From positions 1,674,001 through 1,738,000 of the forward strand of contig NZ_BLAV01000001.1 in the NCBI RefSeq assembly GCF_009617875.1: a stretch of DNA of 64,000 bases. The letters run 5' to 3'. Both the position numbers and the translations under genes were made by a program. Below, piece after piece: positions 17,394 through 27,541 of this stretch (position 1 is its first letter; each line of letters starts with the position of its first letter). The notes beneath the pieces were generated by a model that had not been told where the DNA came from, did not search any database, and saw only the letters and a list, made by a program, of their open reading frames with translations. This stretch comes from Prolixibacter sp. NT017. Its GTDB lineage: Bacteria; Bacteroidota; Bacteroidia; Bacteroidales; Prolixibacteraceae.

Positions 17394-19091
17394 ATGAGCG
17401 AGCAAATTAACTGGGATGTTTTATCCGAACTGGAAAAATTAAAATACGATAGTAACTATCTGCGGGGCACGTTGACGGAGAGTTTAGCCGATCCGATTAC
17501 CGGTGCCATTGCCGCAGCCGATCAACAGATATCGAAGTTTCATGGCATTTATCAACAGCAGGACCGTGACTTGGAGCTGGAACGCAAGAAACAAAAGCTG
17601 GAACCGGCCTGGTCGTTCCTTATCCGGGTACGGTTGCCGGGAGGTATTGCCACAGGCGAGCAGTGGCTGACCATGGACAGTCTGAGCGATACCCATGCCA
17701 ACAGTACCTTGAAGTTGACAACCCGTCAGGCCTTTCAGCTGCATGGTGTATTCAAGCGGAAGCTAAAGTCCACCATTCAGGGCATTAATCGGTCGCTGCT
17801 GGATACGATTGCCGCCTGTGGAGACGTGAACCGGAATGTGATGGCGAGCCCAAATCCTTACGGTTCGAAAGTGCATGGCGAAATACAGGATATTGCCCGT
17901 CAGTTGAGCGCCCACCTGCTGCCGCAAACACCGGCTTATCACGAAATCTGGCTGGATAAAAAGTTAGTGGCTGGCGGGCAGCAGGAAATTGAGCCGTTGT
18001 ATGGTAAGCGTTACCTCCCGCGTAAATTCAAAATTGGTATCGCCATTCCGCCGAACAACGACACCGATATCTTTTCGCAGGACGTGGGCCTGATTGCCAT
18101 CGAAGAGAATGGAAAACTGGCCGGATTTAACGTCGCTGTTGGCGGCGGCATGGGCTCTACTTTTGGACGGAACGACACGTACCCGCGGGTAGGAAATGTG
18201 CTTGGCTTTGCCACCCCCGATCAAGTGTTGGACGTGGTAGAGAAAGTTGTGTTGATTCAGCGCGATAACGGGAACCGGGAAGATCGGAAACGGGCGCGAC
18301 TGAAATACACCATCGATTCGCACGGCCTGGACTGGTTTGTGAAAGAGTTACACGAAAGACTCGGTTATGAGTTGGAGGCCGAACGCTCGTACACGTTTAC
18401 CCGTAACGGCGACGACTATGGATGGCACGAGAATGATGGTCGCTGGTACTACACGCTCTTCATCGAAGGCGGCCGGGTGAAAAACACCGGGACTTACCAG
18501 TTGAAAACGGCCTTGCGGGAGGTAGCGAAACTGGGGTTGTGCGATTTCCGACTGACCGGAAACCAGAACTTAGTGTTGGGCGACATTGCCCCACAGGATA
18601 AGAAAAAAATTACCGATACACTGCAGCATTGGGGCGTCATTCAGGAGAAATTATCCGGACTGCGTCGCAATTCGATTGCCTGTGTGGCGTTGAACACCTG
18701 TCCCTTGGCTTTCGCCGAAGCAGAACGTTACCTGCCTTCACTGATTACAAAGATTGAGAAACTATTGGACGAAGTTGGACTATTTCAGGATGAGATCGTG
18801 ATACGGATGACAGGTTGCCCGAACGGTTGCGGGCGTCCTTCGCTGGCAGAGATAGGCCTGATTGGTAAATCGCTGGGACATTATAACCTCTACCTGGGCG
18901 GTGGCTTTTCCGGCGAACGCCTGAACAACCTCTATCGCGAAACGCTCACAGAGGAAGAGATACTGGAAACGCTGCGTCCGCTGTTAAAACAGTACGCTGA
19001 AGAACGAGAAGAAGGCGAACGCTTTGGTGATTTTGTTATTCGTGCAGGAATTGTGAAAGAAATTAAGGAAGGAGCAGAATTCAGACACTGA
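17394..19091 (+). CDS. cysI: Assimilatory sulfite reductase hemoprotein subunit
   Basis: The 565-residue protein has two ferredoxin-like and two sulfite/nitrite-reductase domains. The siroheme/4Fe-4S ligands are seen at CVALNTC and GCPNGCG near residues 430-480. It reduces sulfite to sulfide with electrons from CysJ. I use the ATG at 17394 ([17 protein letters not shown]); an in-frame ATG at 17367 would overlap the end of cysJ. A potential GC-rich hairpin after the stop (GCCGGTCGGAGGC..GTACCGGCCGGC, about 19098-19135) may reduce read-through to the next gene. Confidence 0.96.
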   Translation: MSEQINWDVLSELEKLKYDSNYLRGTLTESLADPITGAIAAADQQISKFHGIYQQQDRDLELERKKQKLEPAWSFLIRVRLPGGIATGEQWLTMDSLSDTHANSTLKLTTRQAFQLHGVFKRKLKSTIQGINRSLLDTIAACGDVNRNVMASPNPYGSKVHGEIQDIARQLSAHLLPQTPAYHEIWLDKKLVAGGQQEIEPLYGKRYLPRKFKIGIAIPPNNDTDIFSQDVGLIAIEENGKLAGFNVAVGGGMGSTFGRNDTYPRVGNVLGFATPDQVLDVVEKVVLIQRDNGNREDRKRARLKYTIDSHGLDWFVKELHERLGYELEAERSYTFTRNGDDYGWHENDGRWYYTLFIEGGRVKNTGTYQLKTALREVAKLGLCDFRLTGNQNLVLGDIAPQDKKKITDTLQHWGVIQEKLSGLRRNSIACVALNTCPLAFAEAERYLPSLITKIEKLLDEVGLFQDEIVIRMTGCPNGCGRPSLAEIGLIGKSLGHYNLYLGGGFSGERLNNLYRETLTEEEILETLRPLLKQYAEEREEGERFGDFVIRAGIVKEIKEGAEFRH

Positions 19092-19153
19092 TTTGGAATG
19101 CCGGTCGGAGGCCGTAGGAAAGTACCGGCCGGCGCTCCTTTCATTTTAAAAAT

Positions 19154-20002
19154 ATGAGAGAGATAACACACATTAGTATACTGGGCTGTGGCTGGTTAGG
19201 AACTTCTTTGGCAAAAGCGTGGCTGAAAAAAGGTGCCATTGTGAACGGTTCGGTTCGGGATGAGGCGGTTTTTCCGTCACTGGCAGCACAGGGCATTCGT
19301 CCCTTCCGGGTGAATGTGGAGGAGAATGGTATTTTCTCCAACGCCGAAGCTTTTTGGAACTGCGATGTGCTGGTGGTCAGTATTCCGCCGGCCCGTAATG
19401 AGCGGGTAACGGAAGTTTATCCCCGTCTGGCGGAACAGGTGGTTGCTGAAGTGAAGCGTCGAAGCATTCCCCGGGTGGTTTTCATCTCTTCCACATCGGT
19501 ATATCCTGAAACTGGCGGTGAAGTAAATGAAGAAACATCCGGTCGGCCGGAGAAACCCTCAGGAATCGCGCTGTGGCAGGCGGAACAGCTTTTTCTTCAG
19601 GAAGAATCGTTTCGGACGCTGGTGGTGAAGCCCGGTGGATTGATTGGTCCGGGGCGTTTACCGGGAAATTTCATCCGGAAAGCCCATCCTTCCCGTCCGG
19701 GAAACGTGCCGGTTAACCTGGTGCACAGCGATGATGTGGTAGAAGCCATCCTGCATCTCACGGAAGTGGAAAAAGATAGTGCTGTTTACAACATCGTCTC
19801 GCCGGAACATCCTTTACGGAGTGAGCTGTATAGCCGGGCGGCAGAACTGCAGGGCATCGGTTTGCCCGATTTCCCGGTAGGAGAAAATGTGAAGTTTAAA
19901 ACAGTCAGTAGTCAGAAATTAATCGATACCGGTTTTCGGTTTACCTACCGGAATCCGTTAGCGGCTTTGGAGGATTTGTATGAACAGAAGGAGAATGATT
20001 GA
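19154..20002 (+). CDS. NAD(P)-binding epimerase-like protein (YeeZ type)
   Basis: The 282-residue protein opens with ISILGCGWLGTSLAKAWLKKG, a Rossmann GxGxxG motif. It shows VFISSTSVYPETGGEVNEET and KPGGLIGPGRLPGNF, as in extended SDRs of the YeeZ group. A Tyr of the SDR triad is not in the normal YxxxK position (SGIALWQAEQL), so it may bind nucleotide without epimerase activity. Its place between cysI and cobA, with a 23-base overlap with cobA, implies a role tied to sulfite reduction or siroheme, but the substrate is unknown. Confidence 0.8.
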   Translation: MREITHISILGCGWLGTSLAKAWLKKGAIVNGSVRDEAVFPSLAAQGIRPFRVNVEENGIFSNAEAFWNCDVLVVSIPPARNERVTEVYPRLAEQVVAEVKRRSIPRVVFISSTSVYPETGGEVNEETSGRPEKPSGIALWQAEQLFLQEESFRTLVVKPGGLIGPGRLPGNFIRKAHPSRPGNVPVNLVHSDDVVEAILHLTEVEKDSAVYNIVSPEHPLRSELYSRAAELQGIGLPDFPVGENVKFKTVSSQKLIDTGFRFTYRNPLAALEDLYEQKEND

Positions 20003-20789
20003 ACGGGTACCGGTGTCATTGGTCGGGGCCGGGCCCGGCGATCCGGAATTGCTGACGGTGAAAGCCCTGAAGCGACTACAGCAGGCTGACGTGTTGCTAT
20101 ACGATGCACTGATAGACGAACGCATTCTGGAGGAAACCCGGCCGGATTGCGTAAAGATATATGCTGGAAAAAAGTGTCGCGATGGGCAGAATCCACAGGA
20201 ACGACAGGATGAAATTCACCGGCAGATGGCTTTGCATTTTCGAAAAGGAAAGCAGGTAGTTCGCCTGAAAGCTGGTGACCCGATGATTTTTGGGCGAGGT
20301 ATGGAAGAGGTTCGTTTCCTGGAAAGTGAAAGTATCCCGTGGGAGGTAGTTCCGGGGATCAGTGCAGGGATTGCGGCTTCGTCGGCCTTTGCGTTGCCCC
20401 TGACTGAGCGGAATAAAAGCCGGATGGTGCTGTTTACCAGTGGCTATACATCTTCGGGCGAAACGCCGGGATGTGATCCGTTGGTGTCGGTGATTAAAGA
20501 AGGTGGAACGGTTGTGGTGTACATGGGCCTGACCAAGTTGCATTGTCTGCTGGAGGTGATGGAGAAAGCGGGTATTGGGAACATTCCATTGATGATCGCC
20601 GATCGCGTAAGTCAGGAAGGGGAGCAACTTTTGGCAGCAACCACCGATACTGTGTTGACGCGCCTGGAAAGCGTGCGGGTTCAGGGACCTTCACTGGTGA
20701 TGGTTGGGAAATACCTGGAAACATTGGAACCAAAAGAATTGCTGGAATCGCTGTATCAACAGATACCGGACACTTCGCTATTGACTTAA
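19980..20789 (+). CDS. cobA: Uroporphyrinogen-III C-methyltransferase
   Basis: The 269-residue protein has VSLVGAGPGDPELLTVKAL, KAGDPMIFGRG, VVPGISAGIAASS and VVYMGLTKL, the successive SAM-binding motifs of the SUMT family. It methylates uroporphyrinogen III twice to give precorrin-2, feeding the dehydrogenase at 15131-15598 for siroheme. The start at 19980 overlaps the previous gene; the ATG at 19995 (MIERVPVSLVG) is also possible. Its stop overlaps by 4 bases the stop of the convergent gene at 20786. Confidence 0.95.
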   Translation: MNRRRMIERVPVSLVGAGPGDPELLTVKALKRLQQADVLLYDALIDERILEETRPDCVKIYAGKKCRDGQNPQERQDEIHRQMALHFRKGKQVVRLKAGDPMIFGRGMEEVRFLESESIPWEVVPGISAGIAASSAFALPLTERNKSRMVLFTSGYTSSGETPGCDPLVSVIKEGGTVVVYMGLTKLHCLLEVMEKAGIGNIPLMIADRVSQEGEQLLAATTDTVLTRLESVRVQGPSLVMVGKYLETLEPKELLESLYQQIPDTSLLT

Positions 20790-21697
20790 ATAGTGGGCTT
20801 GTTTTTTTCTTCCGCAAGAATATCGGAAAACAGATCTCTCTCGGGCTCCAGAATATGTACGTACTGCTCCAGATCGACATCCATTTCGCGGATGGAGAAA
20901 GCGAGAATGGCGGCCAGAATACTTTTATTCCGATCGGGACCGAAGTCGGCTTCCACGTGTTTAAGTAACGGGCCCAGTTCGTCTGGCATGTTATGCGCCC
21001 GGGCAATTTCCCGGACACGGATATAACGAATGTGATAATCGGTGATTTCGTGGTAACGCAATAGTTCCCTGAGGGTGAAGATTTCGTCATCCCAAACAGC
21101 GACCAGATTGTTGTTCAGGCTAGTGCTCATCTGGTCGCGCCACTTCCATATTTCCCGGAATGTTGAGGCATATATCTTTTGTGGATCGAAATAGTATTCG
21201 TCCATAATCTCGAGGTACTTCCGTTTGTGGTTGTAGGGATAAGGAGGAATGAAATCGAAGTCATCCAGGTCGGCTATTTTGTCATCTTTCAGATAACACA
21301 GGTCGATTCGAAAGGCGCTGAGCTTATCCGGAGAACATTGCAGAAAGCGGATACCGATGATGTCGAATTCGCAGTGGAAATATTCCTCGAACGTATAAGG
21401 GTTATGGAAGACATGTCGCCGGATCTTATCATTCATTGCCTTCTCATACTCTGGTTTTAAAACAATGTTTTGTCGGCGCAATTCTTTTCGTACTGCTTTT
21501 AGTGTAATATATGGCGTCACTTCGATGTACTTGTAAAAACGGTATGGATTGGTTTTCTCCGGATGGGGAAGCGTGACCGTAACCGAATTGGATGACGGCC
21601 AGGAACCGTAGCCGGAACGATAAGTGGGAGTGAAGAGCCAGGAAAAGAATTTCACAAAGAGTATCACAAAAGTGATGATGAGCAGAATATCAAGCAT
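20786..21697 (-). CDS. Hypothetical membrane-anchored protein, 303 aa
   Basis: I do not recognise the family. The N-terminus is a single membrane anchor (residues 2-22, ILLIITFVILFVKFFSWLF). A soluble region rich in Tyr, Phe and charged residues follows (YTFEEYFHCEFDIIGIRF, DDFDFIPPYPYNHKRKYLEIM), then a helical C-terminal part (about 190-300). No catalytic motif stands out. It converges on cobA with a 4-base overlap and has no same-strand partner, so context does not help. Confidence 0.6.
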   Translation of the reverse strand: MLDILLIITFVILFVKFFSWLFTPTYRSGYGSWPSSNSVTVTLPHPEKTNPYRFYKYIEVTPYITLKAVRKELRRQNIVLKPEYEKAMNDKIRRHVFHNPYTFEEYFHCEFDIIGIRFLQCSPDKLSAFRIDLCYLKDDKIADLDDFDFIPPYPYNHKRKYLEIMDEYYFDPQKIYASTFREIWKWRDQMSTSLNNNLVAVWDDEIFTLRELLRYHEITDYHIRYIRVREIARAHNMPDELGPLLKHVEADFGPDRNKSILAAILAFSIREMDVDLEQYVHILEPERDLFSDILAEEKNKPTI

Positions 21698-21901
21698 GGT
21701 TCGCGGTTTTGAGAATCGGTTACGAACCGGGTTAGTATTTGGGTTAACTATCTTAATTTAACGCTTTTATTTCGGATAGTCAATGCGAATTTTGGACTGT
21801 GCTATTACTGATGCAAAAAGTTATGAAAAATAAGATGAATGATTCAGGGTGTTTGTGCAGTTACCTGTCTTCTGTTTTTAACATCATCCAAATTCAAACC
21901 T

Positions 21902-23236
21902 ATGCGTCTAATCAACTCAATTCTTATCATTAGTGTTTTAATACTTTCCTTTATTTCTTGTCAAACTCATCCTCGTTCGGCCGTTATGTTTCGCGGCGAC
22001 GCACAACATTCGGGGCATTTTGCGTCACCGGATATCGATACGCTCCATGGCGTGAAATGGAAATTCAAAACCAACGGCTATGTGTTTAGTTCTCCGGCCG
22101 TTTTTGGACAGGATGTCTACTTCGGTAGCAACGACAGTACCTTTTATGCGGTTGATAAATTTTCCGGAAAGGAAAAGTGGAGTTACAAAACCGGTGGTTA
22201 TGTTGCCTCTTCGCCGGCAGTAACAGAAGAGTCGGTCTATTTTATCAGCTCCGATGGTTATCTCTATGCCTTGGAGCGGTCATCCGGAAAATTACAGTGG
22301 CGTTTTAACGAAGGACCGGAAAAGCATTTCTCTGCGCCTGGTGTTCAGGGACTGCAACCGAAGAATGAAATAATTACCGATCCCTGGGACATGTATCTTT
22401 CGTCGCCGGTATGGCACGAGAATGTATTATACTTCGGAAGTGGTAACGGTAATTTTTATGCGGTGGATGCGAACACGGGAATGGAGAAATGGCATGTCGC
22501 GACGGGGAAGGCGATTCACAATGCGCCAACCATCTACAATGACATGGTCATCTTTGGCGGGTGGGATCGGTTCCTGCATGCAGTCAGTCTGGAAACAGGC
22601 CGCGAGATTTGGAAATTTGAGACCGGAAAGGATACCGTAAATTATAATCAGACAGGTATTCAATCGTCGCCAGTGGTTTGGAACGACCGGATTTACTTCG
22701 GTTGCCGCGACGCACATGTGTACGCGCTCGACGGCATGACAGGAAAGCTTCTCTGGAAACGGTTTAACCGGTATTCATGGGTCATCAACACGCCGCTGGT
22801 GCGCGATAGCACCGTTTATTACGGCACATCCGATACGCATCGTTTCATTGCGTTGAATGCGATCAACGGTGATTCCATTTATAGCAAGGATATCCCTGCC
22901 GGATACATCTTTTCATCTCCGGTGACAACCGGAAAACTGATCTACTTCGGTGGCTTTAACGGTACGGTGCATTCTGTGAAAGCAAAAAACGGAGAAAAAG
23001 TATGGGAGTATCGCATGGATGCTTCTGTTGCGAATCGCGATAGCGTGTTGACGGCTGATGGTGGAATTAGCAACGACTTTTACCGGAAGGTTTTTAAAGA
23101 TGGTTATAATGCACAGACCCATGCGGTAGCCATGAAAGGCCTCTATTCTGTTGGTTCGGTGCTGAGCACGCCTGCCGTTTCAGATGGCGTGTTGTATGTC
23201 GGGAGTGCCGACGGATATTTGTATGCGCTACACTAA
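21902..23236 (+). CDS. PQQ-like beta-propeller lipoprotein
   Basis: Starting at the ATG at 21902 gives a lipoprotein signal (ILSFISC) and a 444-residue chain. It has repeated blades such as GSNDSTFYAVDKFSGKEKW, SSDGYLYALERSSGKLQW and GSGNGNFYAVDANTGMEKW. The pattern matches PQQ_2/BamB-like propellers: each repeat ends with a Gly-Lys/Glu-x-x-Trp blade motif. It could be an outer-membrane scaffold similar to BamB or an enzyme-like propeller; PQQ dependence is not evident. It is monocistronic. The in-frame ATG at 21839 would put hydrophobic residues before the lipobox and is less likely. Confidence 0.82.
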   Translation: MRLINSILIISVLILSFISCQTHPRSAVMFRGDAQHSGHFASPDIDTLHGVKWKFKTNGYVFSSPAVFGQDVYFGSNDSTFYAVDKFSGKEKWSYKTGGYVASSPAVTEESVYFISSDGYLYALERSSGKLQWRFNEGPEKHFSAPGVQGLQPKNEIITDPWDMYLSSPVWHENVLYFGSGNGNFYAVDANTGMEKWHVATGKAIHNAPTIYNDMVIFGGWDRFLHAVSLETGREIWKFETGKDTVNYNQTGIQSSPVVWNDRIYFGCRDAHVYALDGMTGKLLWKRFNRYSWVINTPLVRDSTVYYGTSDTHRFIALNAINGDSIYSKDIPAGYIFSSPVTTGKLIYFGGFNGTVHSVKAKNGEKVWEYRMDASVANRDSVLTADGGISNDFYRKVFKDGYNAQTHAVAMKGLYSVGSVLSTPAVSDGVLYVGSADGYLYALH

Positions 23237-23718
23237 AAATAAAGCTCGTCTGTCTCGATGCCGGGGGAGAAAGGTAATGAAGTAGTCGTTCATTGTATAT
23301 TTCTGAAGCTTCATTAAACCATTGCCTCAGGAGACAATCAAATCACACAGGTTGATGCGATAGCATTTTCTGGTTGAACAGAACATTTCTTTTTTTTCAT
23401 AGATTTTGTACACCAAAGTAAAAAGCTGCCCGGACATTCCTGAAAAAGGAAATTGGCCGGTGCAGCTTTTTCGTCTATGGTGCTATCTTATGGTCTAAAG
23501 AACGAATGTTGTTCAGCAAGTTAAGTCCATTGGTAACTGTGTTTCCTGTAGTCAATACCTTCTGCCTTAGATTACCCCTATCCCGAACTATCGGGACCCA
23601 TGAAGGGGACTTAAGCCTCCCCGTTTGGGGAAGTTTGGTGGGGTGAATTTAAAAGGATTGACAGTTCCTTTTTTACCAATCTATCAAAATAACTTCCTGA
23701 ACAACATTCATTTCCTCA
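23237..23718. other. Intergenic region with terminator and degenerate palindromes
   Basis: No gene is seen. AAAAAGCTGC..GCAGCTTTTT (23419-23473) is a terminator-like hairpin usable on both strands between the convergent genes. A GC-rich patch at 23570-23645 contains CCCGAACTATCGGG and CCTCCCCGTTTGGGGAAG, which look like remnants of dispersed intergenic repeats. Confidence 0.5.
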
Positions 23719-25800
23719 TTACTTATCGTCGGTGAAGCTCTGGTTGAGCGACATTTTGTGCACATCATATGGTGCAGCAGGACCTCCCAGGTACTTGTGG
23801 AACCAGTCGAGGTGCGCGTCGTAGTACAGCGGCATCGATTTCACGCGGTTGGGCCAGTGGCCGTCGTTTTTGAAGATGATCAGACGCGAAGGAATGCCCA
23901 GTGTCTGCAGTGTGCTGAAATATTGAATGCTCTGAGTGTACGGTACACGGAAATCCTTTTGGCCGGTGATGATGAGCGTCGGTGTAGCGAAGTTCTTCAC
24001 GTATTCTGAAGGAGAGAATTTCTTGTACAGATCCGAATTCCAGGGTTGTCCTTTCAGGTCGAAGTTCGGGAACCAAAGTTCTTCGGTTGCTCCCCACATC
24101 GAACGCAGGTCGTAGAGTCCCATCATCGAAGCCAGACACTTGAAGCGCTTGGTTTTGGCCTGGAACCAGTTCATCATGTAACCTCCGTACGACCATCCCA
24201 TGGCGCCCATGCGGGTTGAATCGACATACGACAGTTTAGCCAGTGCATCGGTTACCTTCATCAGGTCCTCGAATGGTTTGCCGCCCCAGTCACCCGAAAT
24301 TTCGCGGGTGTAAGCCTGTCCGCGTCCGGTTGAACCGTGCGGGTTGGCAAATGCCACTACGTAGCCGGCTCCGGGATATACCTGCCAGTCGCCGCGGAAC
24401 GAATCCATCCATTGTCCCTGTGGTCCTCCGTGAACGTTCAGGATGAGCGGATATTTTTTCGACGGGTCGAAGTTGTGTGGCTTCACGATGAAAACCTGTA
24501 CCTGCTTGTTGTCGGCACCGGTTACCCACATTTTTTCCGCCGGACGGAAATCTACTTTCGACAACAGCTCTTTGTTGAAGTTGGTCAGCTGTTCTTCGGT
24601 TCCGCCTTTGGTTTTCATGCGGAAGAGCTCAGCCGGTTTGTCAATGGTGGTAGCCAGGTCGTAAAGATATCCGTTGCTGGCGACATCGAAACCGTAAATG
24701 GAGCGCTGTCCCGAAACAGGAGTGATAACGTCCGACGCCAGATCGACCATGTAAACCGGTTCTCCTCCTTCTTGCTCTGCTGAGAAGAAGATCGACTTGG
24801 AGTTGGGAGCCCATTTAAAGTCATCCACCCAGTTGTCGAAGTCCTTGGTGATGATCTTCGTTTCGCCGGTTGCCCGGTTATAGAGCGCGATGTTGAATTT
24901 CGCCGATTCGTATCCCGGAATACTCTGGGTACGGTAAGCAATGTATTTGCCATCGGGCGAATAAATGGGCCATCCGTCCCATGCTTTGTTCGTTTTGGTA
25001 ATGTTTTTGGCTTCTCCTCCCGTTACCGGAACAACAAACAGGTCGCTGTTGGTCGATGCCTCGGGGTGCTCAACGTGTTTCGATGCATAGCAAATCTCTT
25101 TACTGTCGGGCGAGAAGTTGTAACCTACGCCGCCGCCCAGCATAAACACGGGCGATACAAATTTACCCGGGGTAACATCGGTGTATTTTCCGGTCTCGGT
25201 GTTAAATACAATGATGTGGGAATATTTCCCCTTGGCGTATTGTGTCCAGTGACGAAACAACAGGTGATCGGTCACATAGGCCTGGATGGGACCGTTGTGT
25301 GACAACGAGTCGTTGCGGGCGTTGCACTCACTGTTGGCGCCGCAATCGGGATAAACTTCTGCCGAAAAGGCAATCAGTTTGTTGTTAGGCGACAATACCG
25401 GGGCGTCTACACCCATCGAGAAATCGGTAACCTGTTTCGACTTCCCGGTTGCAAATGAATAGTGAACCATTTGCGGAGCTCCCGATGCCGTCGACACATA
25501 ATAGAGGTCTTTGCTGTCGCTGGTCCAGATGGGATCGTAATTTCCCTTGTGATCGGTGGTTACCGGGGTGACGCCACTGCCGTCGGCGTTCATCACATAG
25601 ATGTCGGTCATCGATTTACCTTTCGGCATATCGTAATCGGTTACCGTGAAGGCAACGCGCATGCCGTCGGGCGAAACTACGGGAGAGCCCACGTGACGTA
25701 CTTTGTACAAATCGGCGATGGTAAACGCGCTTTTCTGCGGAAACGCTGCCTCCGCAGTAAAGAGGAAGACCATCACAAAGAGATAAAGAATTCGTTTCAT
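23719..25800 (-). CDS. Secreted S9-family prolyl oligopeptidase / dipeptidyl peptidase
   Basis: The 693-residue protein has a signal peptide, then a WD40/TolB-like propeller (repeats such as VVSPDGMRVAF, FSPDSKEICYAS, YSPDGKYIAYRT). A C-terminal alpha/beta hydrolase domain follows with GWSYGGYMM (nucleophile Ser), GQKDFRVPYTQS (Asp) and NDGHWP (His). This is the architecture of S9C acylaminoacyl/dipeptidyl peptidases, which clip dipeptides from oligopeptides in the periplasm. Length is normal for the family. It is monocistronic, with the promoter in the 25801-25930 region. Confidence 0.92.
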   Translation of the reverse strand: MKRILYLFVMVFLFTAEAAFPQKSAFTIADLYKVRHVGSPVVSPDGMRVAFTVTDYDMPKGKSMTDIYVMNADGSGVTPVTTDHKGNYDPIWTSDSKDLYYVSTASGAPQMVHYSFATGKSKQVTDFSMGVDAPVLSPNNKLIAFSAEVYPDCGANSECNARNDSLSHNGPIQAYVTDHLLFRHWTQYAKGKYSHIIVFNTETGKYTDVTPGKFVSPVFMLGGGVGYNFSPDSKEICYASKHVEHPEASTNSDLFVVPVTGGEAKNITKTNKAWDGWPIYSPDGKYIAYRTQSIPGYESAKFNIALYNRATGETKIITKDFDNWVDDFKWAPNSKSIFFSAEQEGGEPVYMVDLASDVITPVSGQRSIYGFDVASNGYLYDLATTIDKPAELFRMKTKGGTEEQLTNFNKELLSKVDFRPAEKMWVTGADNKQVQVFIVKPHNFDPSKKYPLILNVHGGPQGQWMDSFRGDWQVYPGAGYVVAFANPHGSTGRGQAYTREISGDWGGKPFEDLMKVTDALAKLSYVDSTRMGAMGWSYGGYMMNWFQAKTKRFKCLASMMGLYDLRSMWGATEELWFPNFDLKGQPWNSDLYKKFSPSEYVKNFATPTLIITGQKDFRVPYTQSIQYFSTLQTLGIPSRLIIFKNDGHWPNRVKSMPLYYDAHLDWFHKYLGGPAAPYDVHKMSLNQSFTDDK

Positions 25801-26189
25801 ACTTCTTTTCGAATTTTAAATCATTGATGAATGAATAAATATCTTGTCATCCAGGTTTCGGGTTATAAGCAACAATGCAAACAAACCGATACCCTTATTG
25901 TTTGCCACTGGCACATAAACTCCTGAAATGGAGTTATTATTCATTGGTTTTAGGCAGGATTTTCAGTCTGGTTTTGACCTTGCGGGAAAGGATTTCACCA
26001 CAATAGATAGATTTTGGACGAGAAAATTACAAAGAAAAGGAGGAGAGGGGCATGAATTTTCTCATGATATGTCATTTTTAAGCAACTTTAAAGAATGTAT
26101 CCCCTTCCGGGAAGTCGGTGATGCCCTCTTTTTTTACCGAATCTGGCTGTGTGATGCTGTTTGCCTCTTCGGGAATACGGTTCGTAGTT
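25801..26189. other. Intergenic region, no gene seen
   Basis: Nothing supportable is coded in this AT-rich stretch upstream of the S9 peptidase. Short ORFs here have no recognisable start or product and run into the tandem repeat. Confidence 0.4.
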
Positions 26190-26380
26190 GTAGCAATACG
26201 TGAACCACGCGAAGCAATGCACGACGGACGCGAAGCAACGCACGACGGACGTGAAGAAATGCATAACGAACCTGTAGCAACCCGTCACGCACGTGAAGCA
26301 ATGCACGACTGACCTGAAGCAACGCACGCCGCAACTATAGCAGGTCATGCTGCACATGTAGCAACACAAACCGGACGTTA
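26190..26380. repeat. Degenerate 21-bp tandem repeat, about nine units
   Basis: Successive units begin at about 26190 and follow GAAGCAATGCACGACGGAC plus two variable bases. Units range from nearly perfect (26209-26250) to degenerate near the right end, where spacing slips by a base. The array ends 7 bases before the IS3-type end sequence. Units are contiguous, so this is not a CRISPR. The minus-strand frame through it codes a cysteine-rich heptad-like peptide without a plausible start, so I treat it as non-coding. Confidence 0.8.
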
Positions 26381-26386
26381 CGTGGT

Positions 26387-26432
26387 TGACCTACCCTAAA
26401 ATAGCTTGACAGATTTATACTTAATTGGTGAG
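26387..26432. repeat. IS end sequence, left copy of a 46-bp direct repeat
   Basis: TGACCTACCCTAAAATAGC.. at 26387 recurs at 27810 with a few mismatches and in the same orientation. The TG start suits an IS3-family left end. The core TAAAATAGCTTGACAG is identical in both. Confidence 0.7.
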
Positions 26433-26633
26433 TCCGGTTGCTTGTTATTTCGTAACAACTGGATTCCAAATATACTTCTTTTTATCTTCCTGCCCGGTCC
26501 GTCGTTTGTAAGAGTAAAACCTGAAAACAGAGTTCAGATTGTTTCTAAACCCTGAAGTAGCCGGAAACTCTCCCTGTTATTCCTGTTCTCTCATCACAGG
26601 TTTTCTCTTACACCGGGTTCGTTCGACAGATTT

Positions 26634-27527
26634 TTATGTATCACCTGATTCACGCTTCAACGGATAGGAACGCTTTTTCCAGTGTTTCTTTAATGTTCCG
26701 GTTTGCTTATGTGCATCAGTGGGGAACATCATGTCCACACTACGATGCGGCCGTTTATGATTGTATTTGTATACAGCGATTTTTACCGCTTCCAGGGCTG
26801 CGTGATAATCGGCAAAGGTATCCTGTAAGCTGTACTCTCCCTTTAAAATACCGTTGACACGTTCGGCTACCGCATTTTCATAAGGGTCTCCGTTTTCGGT
26901 CATTGATATGCCGATTTTAGCTCCCTGCAGGTAGTTCACATAATCATTGCAGCAATACTGAATCCCCCTGTCGGAGTGATGAATCAGGTTCGGCTTTACA
27001 CCTTCGCCGGCAACGGCCATTCTTAGGGCATTTAAGGCCCCTTCACTGGTCAGGTCGGGCCAGAGGCTCCATCCGACAATTTTCTTCGAATAGGCATCAG
27101 TTACCAGGGACAGGTAGACAAACCCTTTTTCAGTTCGCAGGTAGGTAATATCACTGACCCAGAGTCTGCCTGAACTGACCAGTTCGATATCCCGGATTAG
27201 ATTGGGATACTTACGGTAAAAATGGTTCGAATTAGTGGTTTTCGGACCCCGCTTACGGCGCCGCACCAACAAACCGTGCTCCCCGAGCAGGTTGAAAAAC
27301 TTGTCTCTTCCGTATTTGATATTGTGTTCCTGTAGTGTGGAAGCCAGTAACAAAAGGAGTTTCTCTGCTCCCATGCGGGGATGTTCGCGGCGAAGTATTT
27401 TCACCTGCTTTAAAATGAACACCTCCTGCATTTGTTTTACTGAGTGACGCTTTTTGCTATCGTACCAGGCCTGGCGGCTAAACCCAAACAGTTCACACAG
27501 TACCGATTTGGATACCAACGGGTACAT
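26634..27527 (-). CDS. IS3-family transposase OrfB
   Basis: The 297-residue protein is a retroviral-integrase-type DDE enzyme. SDITYLR carries the first Asp, HHSDRGIQYCC the second and ENAVAERVNGILKGE the Glu. An N-terminal HTH_21-like region precedes them (HPRMGAEKLLLLL; GLLVRRRKRG), as in IS3 OrfB. It would normally be made by programmed frameshift from orfA, whose stop lies 15 bases upstream in another frame. The frame is intact, but the partner is truncated. Confidence 0.93.
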   Translation of the reverse strand: MYPLVSKSVLCELFGFSRQAWYDSKKRHSVKQMQEVFILKQVKILRREHPRMGAEKLLLLLASTLQEHNIKYGRDKFFNLLGEHGLLVRRRKRGPKTTNSNHFYRKYPNLIRDIELVSSGRLWVSDITYLRTEKGFVYLSLVTDAYSKKIVGWSLWPDLTSEGALNALRMAVAGEGVKPNLIHHSDRGIQYCCNDYVNYLQGAKIGISMTENGDPYENAVAERVNGILKGEYSLQDTFADYHAALEAVKIAVYKYNHKRPHRSVDMMFPTDAHKQTGTLKKHWKKRSYPLKRESGDT

Positions 27528-27541
27528 GTGTGCCAGTACTT

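Noticed and set aside
26088..26369. Cys-rich repeat protein coded on the minus strand across the 21-bp array
   Set aside because: The periodic peptide is a by-product of the 21-bp unit, there is no start context, and the units slip out of frame at the right end.
26190..26380. CRISPR array
   Set aside because: Units are contiguous without spacers and are degenerate; no cas gene is near. The REP-like copies at 49.6-56 kb are spread singly and are not an array either.
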